DNA of 64,000 bases from Streptomyces rubellomurinus (GTDB lineage Bacteria; Actinomycetota; Actinomycetes; Streptomycetales; Streptomycetaceae): NCBI RefSeq assembly GCF_000961885.1, contig NZ_JZKH01000004.1:1-64000 (forward strand), in the 5' to 3' direction. Below the pieces are notes generated by a model. That model did not search any database and had not been told where the DNA came from. It worked only from the letters and a program-made list of their open reading frames with translations. The position numbers and the translations under genes are program-made. Shown here in pieces: positions 25,080-31,941 of this stretch (within the stretch, counting starts at the first letter, position 1; each line of letters begins with the position of its first letter).

Positions 25080-26270
25080 TTACCGCATCCGCGGGTCGGG
25101 GACCAGGTCGGGGACCAGGTCGAGGACGAGATCGCGGGGCAGGCCGTGGGTGTCGTGGAGGTAGTGGAGGTCGTCCTCGCTGAGCGGGCCGCGGAAGCGG
25201 GGGCGGGAGAGCACCTGGCGGCCGCGGACCAGCAGGCGGTCGAACCGTCGTTCCTCGTCGAGCAGCACCCGGTGGACCGACTCGGGGTGCACGTCCTGGC
25301 GGAAGTGGTCCAGCGTGTGCCGGACCAACTCGCCCGGCAGCTCGCCGAGTCCGTGCTGCTGGTCGTCCCGGCGCAGGACGGTGAGCACCCGGCGCAGCAG
25401 GCGGCGCAGGACGTAGCCGCGGCCGGTGTTGGAGGGGCGGACGCCGTCGCCGATCACGACGACGGCCGAGCGCAGGTGGTCGCAGACCAGCCGCAGTGAC
25501 GGTTCGTCCAGCTGCCACAGGGTCGGGACGAGGCGGCGCCAGGGGTCGAAGGTGTCGCAGTCGAAGACGGACGGGCGGCCCTGCAGCAGGGCGGAGAGGC
25601 GCTCCAGGCCGAGGCCCGTGTCGACGTTGCGCTGGGGGAGCGGCACGAGGGTGCCGTCGTCGAGGCGCCGGTGGCGCATCATCACGTGGTTCCACACCTC
25701 GACCCAGCGGTCGTCCCGGGTGGGGGTCGACTGCGGCGGGGTGTCGCCGGTCCACAGGAAGATCTCCGAGTCGGGGCCGCACGGGCCGGTCGGCCCGTTG
25801 GACCACCAGTTGTCCTCGACGGTGAGCTCGACGGGGACGCCGTGGCGCTCCCACAGCTCCAGGGAATCGGTGTCCGGGCCGACCTGGTCGTCGCCGCCGA
25901 AGACGGTGACGTGCAGCAGGCCCGGATCGACGCCGAACCCCTCGGTGAGCAGACCGTAGCCCCAGTCGAGGCTCTGCGGGCCCTCGTAGTCGCCGAGGGA
26001 CCAGGTGCCCAGCATCTCGAAGACGGTGAGGTGGGTGCGGTCGCCGACCTCGTCGAGGTCCGTGGTGCGCAGGCAGCGCTGGACGTTGACCAGGCGGCGG
26101 CCGAGCGGGTGCGGACGCCCCTCCAGGTGGGGCGTGAGGGGGTGCATGCCGGAGGTGGTGAACAGCACCGGGTCGCCGGGCGGCGGCAGCAGGGTCGAGC
26201 CGGTGATCCGGTGGTGGCCGCGGTCCTCGTAGTACTCGATGAAGGTGCGGACGAGCTGGTCGGTGTTCAC
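25080..26270 (-). CDS. Free-standing alanyl-tRNA-synthetase catalytic domain
   Basis: A 396-residue class II synthetase core related to AlaS, which is normally near 880-890 residues. Motif 1 region: LLPPPGDPVLFTTSGMHPL; motif 2: TVFEMLGTWSLGDYEG; further NGPTGPCGPDSEIF, VEVWNHVMM and QRNVDTGLGLERL; motif 3: VIGDGVRPSNTGRGYVLRRL. All pieces needed to activate alanine are present. The editing domain with its His/Cys zinc site and the C-terminal C-Ala domain are missing, and the tail ends in a VPDLVPD repeat. It may charge tRNA without proofreading or give activated alanine to another acceptor. GTG at 26270 is the start. A short leader ORF and two hairpins lie upstream. Confidence 0.85.
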   Translation of the reverse strand: MNTDQLVRTFIEYYEDRGHHRITGSTLLPPPGDPVLFTTSGMHPLTPHLEGRPHPLGRRLVNVQRCLRTTDLDEVGDRTHLTVFEMLGTWSLGDYEGPQSLDWGYGLLTEGFGVDPGLLHVTVFGGDDQVGPDTDSLELWERHGVPVELTVEDNWWSNGPTGPCGPDSEIFLWTGDTPPQSTPTRDDRWVEVWNHVMMRHRRLDDGTLVPLPQRNVDTGLGLERLSALLQGRPSVFDCDTFDPWRRLVPTLWQLDEPSLRLVCDHLRSAVVVIGDGVRPSNTGRGYVLRRLLRRVLTVLRRDDQQHGLGELPGELVRHTLDHFRQDVHPESVHRVLLDEERRFDRLLVRGRQVLSRPRFRGPLSEDDLHYLHDTHGLPRDLVLDLVPDLVPDPRMR

Positions 26271-26334
26271 GGGGTGGCTCCTTCGCGGGGGCGGGAGGGC
26301 GCACCGGACAACGAGTCCACGCGATCATCGGAAG

Positions 26335-26385
26335 CGAGGCGGGGAACGCCTCGAAGCCACCACCGGCGGACCGTTTCCGGTCGCC
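26335..26385 (-). promoter_or_regulatory. Two hairpins in the leader of the AlaRS-like gene
   Basis: CGAGGCG (26335-26341) and CGCCTCG (26347-26353) form a perfect 7-bp stem with a 5-base loop. GGCGGACCG-TTTC-CGGTCGCC (26365-26385) forms a near-perfect stem that reads as a GAAA tetraloop on the minus strand. Both lie between a small leader ORF and the start codon. Confidence 0.5.
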
Positions 26386-26402
26386 GTGGGGAGAGGGGTA
26401 CG

Positions 26403-26468
26403 TCAGACGGCGGCAACCGGCGAGCTGGTCGCTCGCGCGGTGGCGGTGATCGGGCCGGTGACGTTCAT
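26403..26468 (-). CDS. Possible 21-aa leader peptide before the AlaRS-like gene
   Basis: An ATG at 26468 opens a 21-codon frame containing 5 Ala, 4 Thr and 3 Val, including ITATARAT and VAAV, and ends at TGA 26403-26405. A -10-like TATCCT stands 7 bases before the ATG, so the message would be leaderless, a form used for amino-acid attenuator peptides in streptomycetes. The frame is short enough to occur by chance; its position before a synthetase-like gene with two hairpins between makes it worth listing. Confidence 0.35.
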   Translation of the reverse strand: MNVTGPITATARATSSPVAAV

Positions 26469-26523
26469 GACGCCGAGGATAACGCGGTCGGCGCCCCGGG
26501 GCACCCGAATATTCCGCCCTCGC

Positions 26524-27381
26524 TCAGCCGATCGGTGGTGCGAGGTATTCCAGGGCGTAGCCGCCCCGGTCCGTGCTGCCGTCCCGGTCGCCGTCCCTGT
26601 CGCCGGAGCGGGTGACGCGGGCGATGCCGGGCGAGTCGAGGTGGGCGCCGGCCACGAAGTGGTGCGGGCGGGTCAGTTGCTCGAGGAGGGCCGCGCGGGC
26701 GGTGCGGGCCCGGGGCTGGTCGCCGTCGTACTCCCAGGCCACGTTCGGCCGGTCGAACTGGAGCGTGGGGACGTGCACGGTGTCGCCCCAGACGAGCAGG
26801 CGGCCGGCGCCGCTCCTGACCTCGTAGACGGTGTGCCCGGGAGTGTGGCCCGGCGTCGGGACCGCGGTGGTCCAGTCGTTGACCGCGACCCGCTCCGACA
26901 CGGGCACGACCCGGTCACGGATCGGTGCGAGCCGGCCCTCCGCGAACACCGCGGCGTCGCCCGCGCCGATCCACACGCGTTCGAGCCTGCCGAACGCCTC
27001 CGAACCGTCCGGCGCGATCAGGCCGTTCACGTGGTCCGCGTGCCGGTGGGTGATGGCCACGTCGGTGATCCCCGCGCGGTCGACGCCCGCTTCGTCGAGC
27101 GCGTCGTGGAGCAGCCCCATGGTCGGCTCGTGCCAGACGTCGGACGCGCCGGTGTCGATGAGGACCGACCGCGTGCCGTCGGTGACGAAGAAGGCGTTGA
27201 CCGACAGCCGCAGGTTGCCGTCGGCCAGCGGGACGGAGGACGGCAGCACGTCGAGCGTGCGGCCGTCCTCGTCGCGCAGCCGGGCCGGCGGCATGTCGAG
27301 GTACCCGTCCCGCAACGAGACCACCCGCAGGTCGCCGAACTCGAACGTGGCATGGTGGCGGCCACTTGAGATCAAACGCAT
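26524..27381 (-). CDS. MBL-fold metallo-hydrolase
   Basis: A 285-residue metallo-beta-lactamase-fold hydrolase with the metal motif THRHADHVNGL (HxHxDH), a later His in TPGHTPGHTVYEV, the Asp in LLVWGDTVHVP and the final His in HHFVAGAHLDSPG. A short Asp/Arg-rich repeat (RSGDRDGDRDGSTDRGG) lies near the C-terminus. Closest in form to lactonase/AttM-like and aryl-hydrolase members; the substrate cannot be told. ATG 27381 follows GGAGGGG. A perfect dyad at 27426-27440 lies 45 bases upstream. Confidence 0.87.
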   Translation of the reverse strand: MRLISSGRHHATFEFGDLRVVSLRDGYLDMPPARLRDEDGRTLDVLPSSVPLADGNLRLSVNAFFVTDGTRSVLIDTGASDVWHEPTMGLLHDALDEAGVDRAGITDVAITHRHADHVNGLIAPDGSEAFGRLERVWIGAGDAAVFAEGRLAPIRDRVVPVSERVAVNDWTTAVPTPGHTPGHTVYEVRSGAGRLLVWGDTVHVPTLQFDRPNVAWEYDGDQPRARTARAALLEQLTRPHHFVAGAHLDSPGIARVTRSGDRDGDRDGSTDRGGYALEYLAPPIG

Positions 27382-27425
27382 GGAACCCCTCCGTCGGGTC
27401 GGGCGAGCAGCACGTGTCCCCGACA

Positions 27426-27440
27426 GAAGATCAGATCTTC
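27426..27440. promoter_or_regulatory. Perfect 15-bp dyad upstream of the MBL gene
   Basis: GAAGATC-A-GATCTTC, perfect arms around one base, 45 bases before the MBL start and 41 bases after the ArsR-type gene ends. It is a candidate operator. Confidence 0.45.
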
Positions 27441-27480
27441 GCCAGGAGGGACAACTCGCCTCCTGGCCCTGCGACGTGGC

Positions 27481-28473
27481 TCAGCCCGCCGCGGCCAGGA
27501 GGGCGTCGGCGAGGTCGGTGCGCTGGTACAGGACGGAGCGGCCGGAACGGTGGGAGGCGACGATACCGGCCGCGCGCAGGGCCGTCAGGTGCTGGGAGAC
27601 CCCGCCGGCCGACATGCCGGTGCGGTGGGAGAGCTCGGTGGTGGAGGCCGGGGCGGCCAGTTCGGCCAGCAGCAGGGCGCGGGAGCGGCCGAGGACGGCG
27701 GCGACCGCCTCCGGCACCCGCGCGGCCGGCTGCTCCCAGAGGACGCCGATGCCCCGGCTGGGGTAGCAGAGCTGCACCACCTGGTCGGGCCGGTTCACCA
27801 TCATGGTGCGTCCGGGGCCGACGAAGGCGGACGGAATCAGCAGCAGGCCCCGCCCGGCCAGGCTGCCGGAGGTGCCGCAGTCGGCCAGCGGCAGCGTGAG
27901 CCGGTCGGTGCACCACTCCACGCTCGGGTGCAGTTCGCGCAGCACGGCCGCCGAGCCCTCGGCGGCGAACCGGCGGGACTGGTGCAGCACGTCGCTCTCC
28001 AGCACCGCCCGGATCCGGGACCAGTGCGGGGCGAGCGCCACCGCCCAGTAGCCGCGCAGTTCGTCGACCAACCGCGGCAGCACCGCCGCCGGGTCCCGGT
28101 GGAACGCGGCCACCTCGGGCGTCCAGTCGACCAACTGCTCCAGGTCGGCGCGGATCCGCTCGGGGGCGGTCCGGGCCAGCACCGCGAGCTCGCCCGTCAG
28201 CGCCGACTCGGCACTGGCGCTCGGCGGGACGGGACCGGGCGGCGGGTTGAGGAAGTCGGGCAGGTAGCCGCTCGGCGTGATCAGGTCGGCGAGCAGGCCG
28301 GTGCCCAGCCCGACGGCGGCCAGCTCGGGCCTGGCCCGCTCGGCCCAGCGGCGGTGCAGCGGCCCGACGGCGCCCCGGGCGAGCAGCCGATGGCTCGTCA
28401 CCACCTCCCACAGCGGGGAGTAGGCGAGCCTGGTCCCGGCCACGTCCCGGGTCGAGAAGGCGAGTTCCAGCAC
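27481..28473 (-). CDS. ArsR-type winged-helix regulator with DUF5937-like N-terminus
   Basis: A 330-residue regulator. The N-terminal 240 residues form an all-soluble domain of the DUF5937 type (MLELAFSTRDVAGTRLAYSP). The C-terminal 80 residues are an ArsR helix-turn-helix (LLLAELAAPASTTELSHRTG, MSAGGVSQHLTALRAAGIV). No cysteine metal site is evident. GTG 28473 follows GGGGGAATC. It is divergent from an MFS exporter gene with a 96-base shared promoter region, the usual layout of a local repressor and its transporter. Confidence 0.83.
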   Translation of the reverse strand: MLELAFSTRDVAGTRLAYSPLWEVVTSHRLLARGAVGPLHRRWAERARPELAAVGLGTGLLADLITPSGYLPDFLNPPPGPVPPSASAESALTGELAVLARTAPERIRADLEQLVDWTPEVAAFHRDPAAVLPRLVDELRGYWAVALAPHWSRIRAVLESDVLHQSRRFAAEGSAAVLRELHPSVEWCTDRLTLPLADCGTSGSLAGRGLLLIPSAFVGPGRTMMVNRPDQVVQLCYPSRGIGVLWEQPAARVPEAVAAVLGRSRALLLAELAAPASTTELSHRTGMSAGGVSQHLTALRAAGIVASHRSGRSVLYQRTDLADALLAAAG

Positions 28474-28537
28474 GATTCCCCCCGTGGTGGCCAGTGGATT
28501 CAGCGGCCGTGGATTCGGCTGAGCCTGAATGAATGGA

Positions 28538-28554
28538 GCCACCGTAGCGGTGGC
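28538..28554. promoter_or_regulatory. Dyad in the ArsR/MFS divergent promoter
   Basis: GCCACCG-TAG-CGGTGGC, 7-bp perfect arms, 16 bases before the MFS start. Two direct copies of GTGGATTC lie just before it (28492-28517). Candidate operator for the ArsR-type regulator. Confidence 0.4.
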
Positions 28555-28569
28555 CGCAGGATTCCCGCC

Positions 28570-29874
28570 ATGACCTCCGCCATGACCTCCACCACCAGCT
28601 CCGTCAGCACTGCCCCCGCTCCCGCCGCCGGCCCGGTCCCGGCGCCGCCCAGCAGTCCGGCCGGCGGCTTGTTCAGCGGCCTGCGCGACGGCCTGCGCAG
28701 CCGGTTCGCCGGGTTCGGCGGCCCGTTCTGGGTGGTGATCGGCGGCACCATGCTGAACCGGCTCGGCAACATGGTGGTGCCGTTCCTGGTCTTCTACCTG
28801 GGCTCCCGGCACATCGCCACCGGCCAGGTCCCGTTCGTGCTCGGCGCGCTGGGCGTCGGCGGCCTGCTCGGCCCGGTGCTGGGCGGGCTGCTCACCGACC
28901 GGTTCGGCGCCCGGCTCGCGATGGTGACCGGGATGCTCGCCACCGCGGGCAGCCAGGCCCTGCTCTTCGTCGCGCCCGACCCGGTCACCCTGGCGCTGGC
29001 CACGCTGGCCCTGGGCGTCGGCGGCACCCTGCACATGCCCGGCGCCTCCTCGGTGATGGCCGGCGCGGCGCAGGGCGAGCGGCGCCGGGTCGCGTTCGGG
29101 CTGCTGCACTGGTCGATCAACGTCGGTGCGGCGCTGGCCGGGGCGCTCGGCGGGTTCCTGGCCGAGCACGGTTACGGGCTGCTGTTCGCGCTCGACATGG
29201 CGACCTGCCTGGCGTACGGCGCGCTGGTGGCCGTCCGCCTGCCCCGCACCACCGGCGCCGCGCGGGCCGACTCGCCGCGGGACGGCGGCGGTTACGGCGT
29301 GGTGCTGCGCGACCGGCTGCTGCTGCTCCTGATGGTGCCGGTGCTCACCGGCGAGGCGGTGTACGCGCTCACCGAGGTCACCCTGCCGCTGGCGATCCGC
29401 GACCACGGCCTGCCGCCGACCGTCTTCGGGCTGGCCGCGGCCGTCAACGCGGTGCTGGTGGTGGCGCTGCAGCCGATCGCCAACCTGGTCCTCACCCGGT
29501 TCGACCGGACCCGGCTGTGGGCGGCCGGGTCGGCGCTGGCCGCCGCCGGGGTGGCGCTGACCGGCGTGGCCGGCGGCACCTGGGGCTTCGTGCTGACCGT
29601 GGTGGTGTGGAGCCTGGGCGAGGTCGCGGTGAGCGGGCTGTACAGCTCGATGGTGGCCGATCTCGCCCCGGACGGGGCCGCCGGCCGCTACCAGGGCGTC
29701 GCGGGCTGGGCCCGCGGGCTGGCCCGCTTCGCGGCCCTGCTGCTCGGCTCGACGGTCTACGCACTGCTGGGCCCGGCCGCCCTCTGGTGGGGCGCCCTGG
29801 GGGCCGGGCTGGCCGGCGCGGCGGTGGCCGTGTCGATCGGCGGCCGGTTCCGGGCCCGGGTGCGGGCCAGCTGA
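28570..29874 (+). CDS. MFS transporter
   Basis: A 434-residue major facilitator with about 12 membrane helices after a 35-residue Ser/Pro/Ala-rich cytoplasmic start. The loop 2-3 motif is GGLLTDRFGARLAM, the standard MFS signature G-x3-D-R-x-G-R/A. Drug/H+ antiporter-like features are suggested by the paired ArsR-type regulator, but no substrate can be read from sequence. ATG 28570 follows GCAGGATTCCCGCC; a second ATG at 28582 is in frame. Confidence 0.87.
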   Translation: MTSAMTSTTSSVSTAPAPAAGPVPAPPSSPAGGLFSGLRDGLRSRFAGFGGPFWVVIGGTMLNRLGNMVVPFLVFYLGSRHIATGQVPFVLGALGVGGLLGPVLGGLLTDRFGARLAMVTGMLATAGSQALLFVAPDPVTLALATLALGVGGTLHMPGASSVMAGAAQGERRRVAFGLLHWSINVGAALAGALGGFLAEHGYGLLFALDMATCLAYGALVAVRLPRTTGAARADSPRDGGGYGVVLRDRLLLLLMVPVLTGEAVYALTEVTLPLAIRDHGLPPTVFGLAAAVNAVLVVALQPIANLVLTRFDRTRLWAAGSALAAAGVALTGVAGGTWGFVLTVVVWSLGEVAVSGLYSSMVADLAPDGAAGRYQGVAGWARGLARFAALLLGSTVYALLGPAALWWGALGAGLAGAAVAVSIGGRFRARVRAS

Positions 29875-29980
29875 CCAGGCGTCCCCCTGGGGCCGGTCCC
29901 GACCTCGCCGGCAGCGATGTCAGTCCCTCCTTGTACTGTCTACCCCAAGCAACAGCAAGATCAGCACGGGGGAATGACCA

Positions 29981-30943
29981 ATGATCAGGACCGATCCGGA
30001 CACACCCGACCTTTTCCTCACCCCGGTCGACGACGTCTTCATCCGCAACCACGTCGGACCGCACCCGCGGCTCGACCCCGCCACCTGGTCGCTCAGCGTG
30101 GAGGGCCTGGTGGAGCGGCCGCTGCGGCTGGACTTCCCGACCATCCAGGGCCTGCCGCAGACCCGCTTCACCGCCGTCCACGAGTGCTTCGGCAACCCGC
30201 TGCACCCCACGGTGCCGACCCGCGCCGTCACCAACCTGGAGTGGGTCGGCGTCCCGCTCGCCGCCGTACTGGAGCTCGCCGGGCCCCGCCCGGAGGCCCG
30301 GCACGTCTGGCTGGAGGGCGCCGACTCCGGCGACTTCGGGGACGAGCGCGACGTGAGCTTCCTCAAGGACCTGCCGCTCGACCAGGCGGGCACCGAGGTC
30401 TTCCTCGCGCACACCATGAACGGCGAACCGCTGCGTCCCGACCACGGCTACCCGCTGCGGGCGGTGGCGCCCCGGATGTTCGGCACCAACTCGGTCAAGT
30501 GGCTGAGCCGGATCGTGCTGGCCGCCGACCGCCCCGACCACCTCTTCACCACCCGCCTCTACACCCGCGTCCTGCCCGGCGAGCACGAGGCCCGGCCGGT
30601 CCGCGAGAAGGACGTCTGCAGCAAGCTGCTCACCCCGGGCGACGGGAGCACCGTCCCGGCCGGGAGCCGCGAACTGGCGGGCTACGCCTGGAGTTCCACC
30701 GAAGTGACGGCCGTCGAGGTCGCCGTGGACGACGCCGACTGGCAGCTCGCCGAGCTGGACCGGCGCGGCCCGGACCCGACCTGGCAGCGCTTCCGCCTCC
30801 GCCACGACCTCACCCCGGGTCCGCACCGCATCCGCTGCCGGGCCACCGACTCCGCCGGACGCGTCCAGCCGCTCACCGGGGACCGGAACGCCGTCCACGA
30901 GATACGCGTCGTCGCCGAGGCGGACAGCCGACCCGGTCGGTAG
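29981..30943 (+). CDS. Molybdopterin-dependent oxidoreductase, sulfite-oxidase family
   Basis: A 320-residue protein with a sulfite-oxidase-type molybdopterin domain in the first 200 residues: FIRNHVGPHPRLDPATWSL, then C69 in VHECFGNPL, the predicted Mo ligand, and HGYPLRAVAPRMFGTNSVKW. The last 110 residues match the Mo-co dimerisation domain. No heme domain and no Tat signal, so it is probably cytoplasmic, unlike many bacterial homologues. The acceptor is unknown. ATG 29981 follows GGGGGAATGACCA. Confidence 0.85.
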   Translation: MIRTDPDTPDLFLTPVDDVFIRNHVGPHPRLDPATWSLSVEGLVERPLRLDFPTIQGLPQTRFTAVHECFGNPLHPTVPTRAVTNLEWVGVPLAAVLELAGPRPEARHVWLEGADSGDFGDERDVSFLKDLPLDQAGTEVFLAHTMNGEPLRPDHGYPLRAVAPRMFGTNSVKWLSRIVLAADRPDHLFTTRLYTRVLPGEHEARPVREKDVCSKLLTPGDGSTVPAGSRELAGYAWSSTEVTAVEVAVDDADWQLAELDRRGPDPTWQRFRLRHDLTPGPHRIRCRATDSAGRVQPLTGDRNAVHEIRVVAEADSRPGR

Positions 30944-30984
30944 CCGGCCGGCCGGGCCGTGGCGGGGTCGTATCCTGGCCGGTC

Positions 30985-31716
30985 ATGCGGAGCATCGACT
31001 GGGACGGCGTCCGGGAGCGGGTACGCGCGCTGCGTGAGGAGCGGCCATGGAATGCGGCGTGGGCCGAACTGGCCGCGCCGCTGGCCGAGAGCCAGGTGGC
31101 GGAGGCGGAGCGGCAGTTCGGGATCACCTTTCCGGCGGACTACCGGGAGTTCCTGCTCCGGGTCAGCGCGGGCGGGCGGTGGCCCAGGGAACTGCGGCGG
31201 GGCCCGGACGGCTGGCACTGGGTGGGGGACGCGGACACCCAACTGGAGCGGCTGCACGTGCCGTTCCCCGATCACGACGCGGCGCTGGCGGCGAGTGACG
31301 AGGTGTGGGAGACGTTCGTACGGGAGGAGGACTACACCGACCCGGCCGAGTTCGCGGCGGCCCGGGACGTCCGGAGCGAGGCCGTGGAGGCCGCCGAGCG
31401 GGACCGGGTCACCGGCGGTGTGTTCCTGGCGGGCCACGGGCACTGTTTCAGCACCCTGCTCATCGTCAGCGGTCCGGACCGCGGCAGCATGTGGTTCGAC
31501 GGGCGGTCCACCTGCGAGCGGCTCAACCCGCTGCTGACGGATGCGGGCCGGCCGGCCGGCTTCGGGGAGTGGTACCTCGACTGGCTGGAACACGAGGAGC
31601 CGCTGACCACACCGGAGTTGGAGAAGGCCGCCGGCGACCGGTGGCACCGCGGCGTGGGCACGCCCATCTGGCTCCGCTGGTTCGACGACTGGGAGGACAA
31701 CCGCCGCGGCCGGTAG
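30985..31716 (+). CDS. SMI1/KNR4 family protein
   Basis: A 243-residue soluble protein with the SMI1/KNR4 (SUKH) signature: LAESQVAEAERQFGITFPAD, YREFLLRVSAGG and later FLAGHGHCFSTLLIVSG. SUKH proteins are often immunity proteins to polymorphic toxins, but no toxin gene lies nearby and streptomycetes have many free-standing copies. A -10 TATCCT at 30971-30976 stands 8 bases before ATG 30985, so the transcript should be leaderless. It starts 41 bases after the oxidoreductase gene but probably has its own promoter. Confidence 0.8.
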   Translation: MRSIDWDGVRERVRALREERPWNAAWAELAAPLAESQVAEAERQFGITFPADYREFLLRVSAGGRWPRELRRGPDGWHWVGDADTQLERLHVPFPDHDAALAASDEVWETFVREEDYTDPAEFAAARDVRSEAVEAAERDRVTGGVFLAGHGHCFSTLLIVSGPDRGSMWFDGRSTCERLNPLLTDAGRPAGFGEWYLDWLEHEEPLTTPELEKAAGDRWHRGVGTPIWLRWFDDWEDNRRGR

Positions 31717-31807
31717 CCGCTGCCGGGGGTGCGACCCACCTCGGCCCGGGGCTCGCCACCAGCAGGAGACATCACGAACGAACACCTGTCGGCCACTCAA
31801 GGTGAGT

Positions 31808-31850
31808 GTTTGTGTTGAGCCTTGTCGGTTTGTGATGTGTGCAATATCGT
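31808..31850 (+). promoter_or_regulatory. Promoter with direct repeats before the alpha-galactosidase gene
   Basis: TTGTCG (31822-31827), 17 bases, TATCGT (31845-31850) fits a vegetative promoter. GTTTGTGTTG (31808-31817) and GTTTGTGATG (31828-31837) are direct repeats 20 bp apart, two helix turns, overlapping it. They are a candidate operator for a sugar-responsive regulator. Confidence 0.55.
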
Positions 31851-31941
31851 ATGGCACTCCTCCCTCACTCGCGCCGCGACCCGGCTCCGCCCTCGGGCGG
31901 CCCGGGGGCGCGGCGCACTCACCCATTCGGGAAGCCCCCAC

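Noticed and set aside
26271..26523. T-box riboswitch before the AlaRS-like gene
   Set aside because: No T-box sequence (AGGGUGGNACCGCG-like) or specifier stem was found; a short leader ORF with hairpins explains the region better.
29881..29905. GGGACCGGCCCCAGG (minus strand) before the sulfite-oxidase-like gene as a DosR-like box
   Set aside because: The left half fits but the right half is the wrong sequence (CCCAGG); likely chance in GC-rich DNA.
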